From: Rhyacophila brunnea
Lineage: Eukaryota > Arthropoda > Insecta > Trichoptera > Rhyacophilidae
Length of the DNA: 64,000 nt
Direction: 5' to 3'
Assembly (NCBI GenBank): GCA_022495005.1
Contig: JAGYXB010001955.1
Span: 1-64,000 of the forward strand
Each line of letters opens with the position of its first letter. Positions within the stretch are counted from its first letter, which is position 1. The translations under genes were made by a program, and so were the position numbers. Below, one piece after another: positions 62,890 through 64,000 of the stretch. Below the pieces are notes generated by a model. The model worked only from the letters and a program-made list of their open reading frames with translations. It was not told the origin of the DNA and searched no databases.

Positions 62890-64000
62890 CGAGGGTGGGT
62901 CAATAAGTCCTTAGAAAAGCCGACAGGTGGCGCGACTAGTACTGCAAGCGGTTTGTTTTCATGCAGCGGCACTACCGATTCAATATGCTGCGAAGTTTCA
63001 ATCAGATTGGTCGGGTTGTTGTGTGTTTCTCGTACATTTAAAAAAATTTGCTTGTGGAAAATGGAGAAAATTGAGTTTAGAGTTGTTATTAAACATTTTA
63101 ATATAAAAGGGTTAACAGCAAAGGAAATAAAAAATGAGTTGGATTTAGTTCACGGCATATCTGCTCCTTCACTTGCAACTATTTTTAACTGGTTAAATGA
63201 ATTTAAACGTGGTCGTACATCAACAAAGGATGAACCACGCTCAGGACGTCCTGTAGAGGTAGCTACACCAGAAATGATCAATAAAATCCACGATATGGTG
63301 TTAAGTGACCGAAGATTAAAGTTGAGTGAGATAATTGAGGTTACAGGGATCTCAAAAGGTAGCGTCATTTCTATTTTACATGACAAATTGGGCATGAAAA
63401 TATTTCTGCAAGATGGGTGCCGCGTTTGCTCACAGTCGACAATAAACGCAATAGGGTGGTGGCCACTAAAGCCCTGTTGTCGCTCATGCAACGCAATCCG
63501 GATGAATTTTTTCGTCGCTTTGTGACTGTAGATGAAACATGGATACACCACTATACTCCCGAGACGAAAGAACAGTCAAAGCAGTGGATTGCGAAGGCAA
63601 ACCATGTCAAAGAAGGCGAAAACCGTAAAATCAGCTGGTAAGGTTATGGCTACTGTATTTTGGGATGCACGTGAAATTATTTTCGTTGACTATTTGGAAA
63701 AAGGAAAAACAATAACAGGGGATTATTATGCATCTTTATTGGACCAGCTAAAAACGAAATTGAAGAAAAACGGCCTCATTTAAACAGGAAAAAAATCCTC
63801 TTTCATCAGGACAATGCCCGTGTTCACACATGTTTTACGATCAATGGCTAAAATTGAAGAATTGAAGTTCGAATTGGTCGACCACCCACCGTATTCACCA
63901 GATTTAGCCCCCAGTGACTTTTTCCTTTTCCCAAACTTAAAAAAATGGCTAAGTGGACAACGTTTTTTTCAAATGAAGAAGTCATCGATCGGACAAATGC
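62890..64000 (+). mobile_element. mariner transposon, cut by the window end
   Basis: The left terminal repeat CGAGGGTGGGTCAATAAGTC follows TA (62,888-62,889). The sequence then parallels the 32,318-33,615 copy in inverted orientation to the window edge, at about 90-95% identity by eye. About 190 bp including the right terminal repeat lie beyond the window. Confidence 0.93.
63061..64000 (+). pseudogene. mariner transposase, broken and partial
   Basis: Starts MEKIEFRVVIKHFNIKGLTA at 63,061 and keeps the HTH region (APSLATIFNWLNEFKRGRTS), the first Asp (FVTVDETWIHHYTPETKEQS), then AKTVKSAGKVMATVFWDARE, the second Asp (FHQDNARVHT) and PPYSPDLAPSDFFLFPNLKK with the third Asp. These are spread over shifted frames: shifts at about 63,398 (A-run), 63,612 (one base missing after CATGTC), 63,768 (one A missing) and about 63,832 (extra T). 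All three DD34D residues are present, but the frame is broken. The 5' frame runs upstream of the Met only by chance. Confidence 0.92.

Overview
The window looks like nuclear DNA of an insect, most likely a hemipteran. It is AT-rich, its genes have many small exons in long introns with GT-AG junctions, and it carries tRNA-derived SINEs, mariner and hAT transposons and non-LTR retrotransposon debris. Frequent GTAGGTACCTAC-like words fit aphid-like Hemiptera, but this is inference from composition, not a species call.

Three protein-coding loci can be supported. (1) On the + strand, 8,273-22,159, nine exons join without a phase conflict into the last 774 residues of a discoidin domain receptor tyrosine kinase (Ddr): end of the discoidin domain, DS-like domain, transmembrane helix, long juxtamembrane region, complete kinase domain. 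The 5' exons were not found and probably lie upstream. (2) On the - strand, 38,586-42,978, three exons encode a 582-residue protein I do not recognise, with a possible N-myristoylation start (MGGLLG) and a long low-complexity, Ser/Pro/Lys/His-rich body. (3) On the + strand, 58,502-58,777, lies a likely first coding exon with two hydrophobic segments and a strong splice donor; its partner exons were not identified.

The rest is dominated by mobile DNA. hAT-type elements are common: five have perfect 8-bp target-site duplications (6,577; 37,964; 48,722; 51,774; 56,000) and two have 6/8 duplications (738; 60,309). Several keep pieces of the transposase C-terminus. Two mariner copies carry different inactivating lesions; the one at 62,890 is inserted in a SINE. 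Two short elements with TTA duplications (14,817; 21,436) and a 320-bp palindrome (10,261) sit in Ddr introns. LINE reverse transcriptase remnants lie at 31.8, 35.6 and 55.3 kb, a DUF7869-like transposase relic at 30.7-31.3 kb, a Tc1/mariner-like relic at 50.9 kb, and paired repeats with a decayed THAP-like start at 45.1 and 54.7 kb.

Layout: 1-8.2 kb repeats; 8.3-22.2 kb Ddr; 22.2-30.6 kb nearly featureless AT-rich DNA; 30.7-37.2 kb transposon graveyard; 38-43 kb the unknown three-exon gene; 43-58 kb repeats; 58.5 kb membrane-protein exon; 59-64 kb SINE, hAT and mariner. No prokaryotic gene, CRISPR array, viral genome or rRNA gene was seen.
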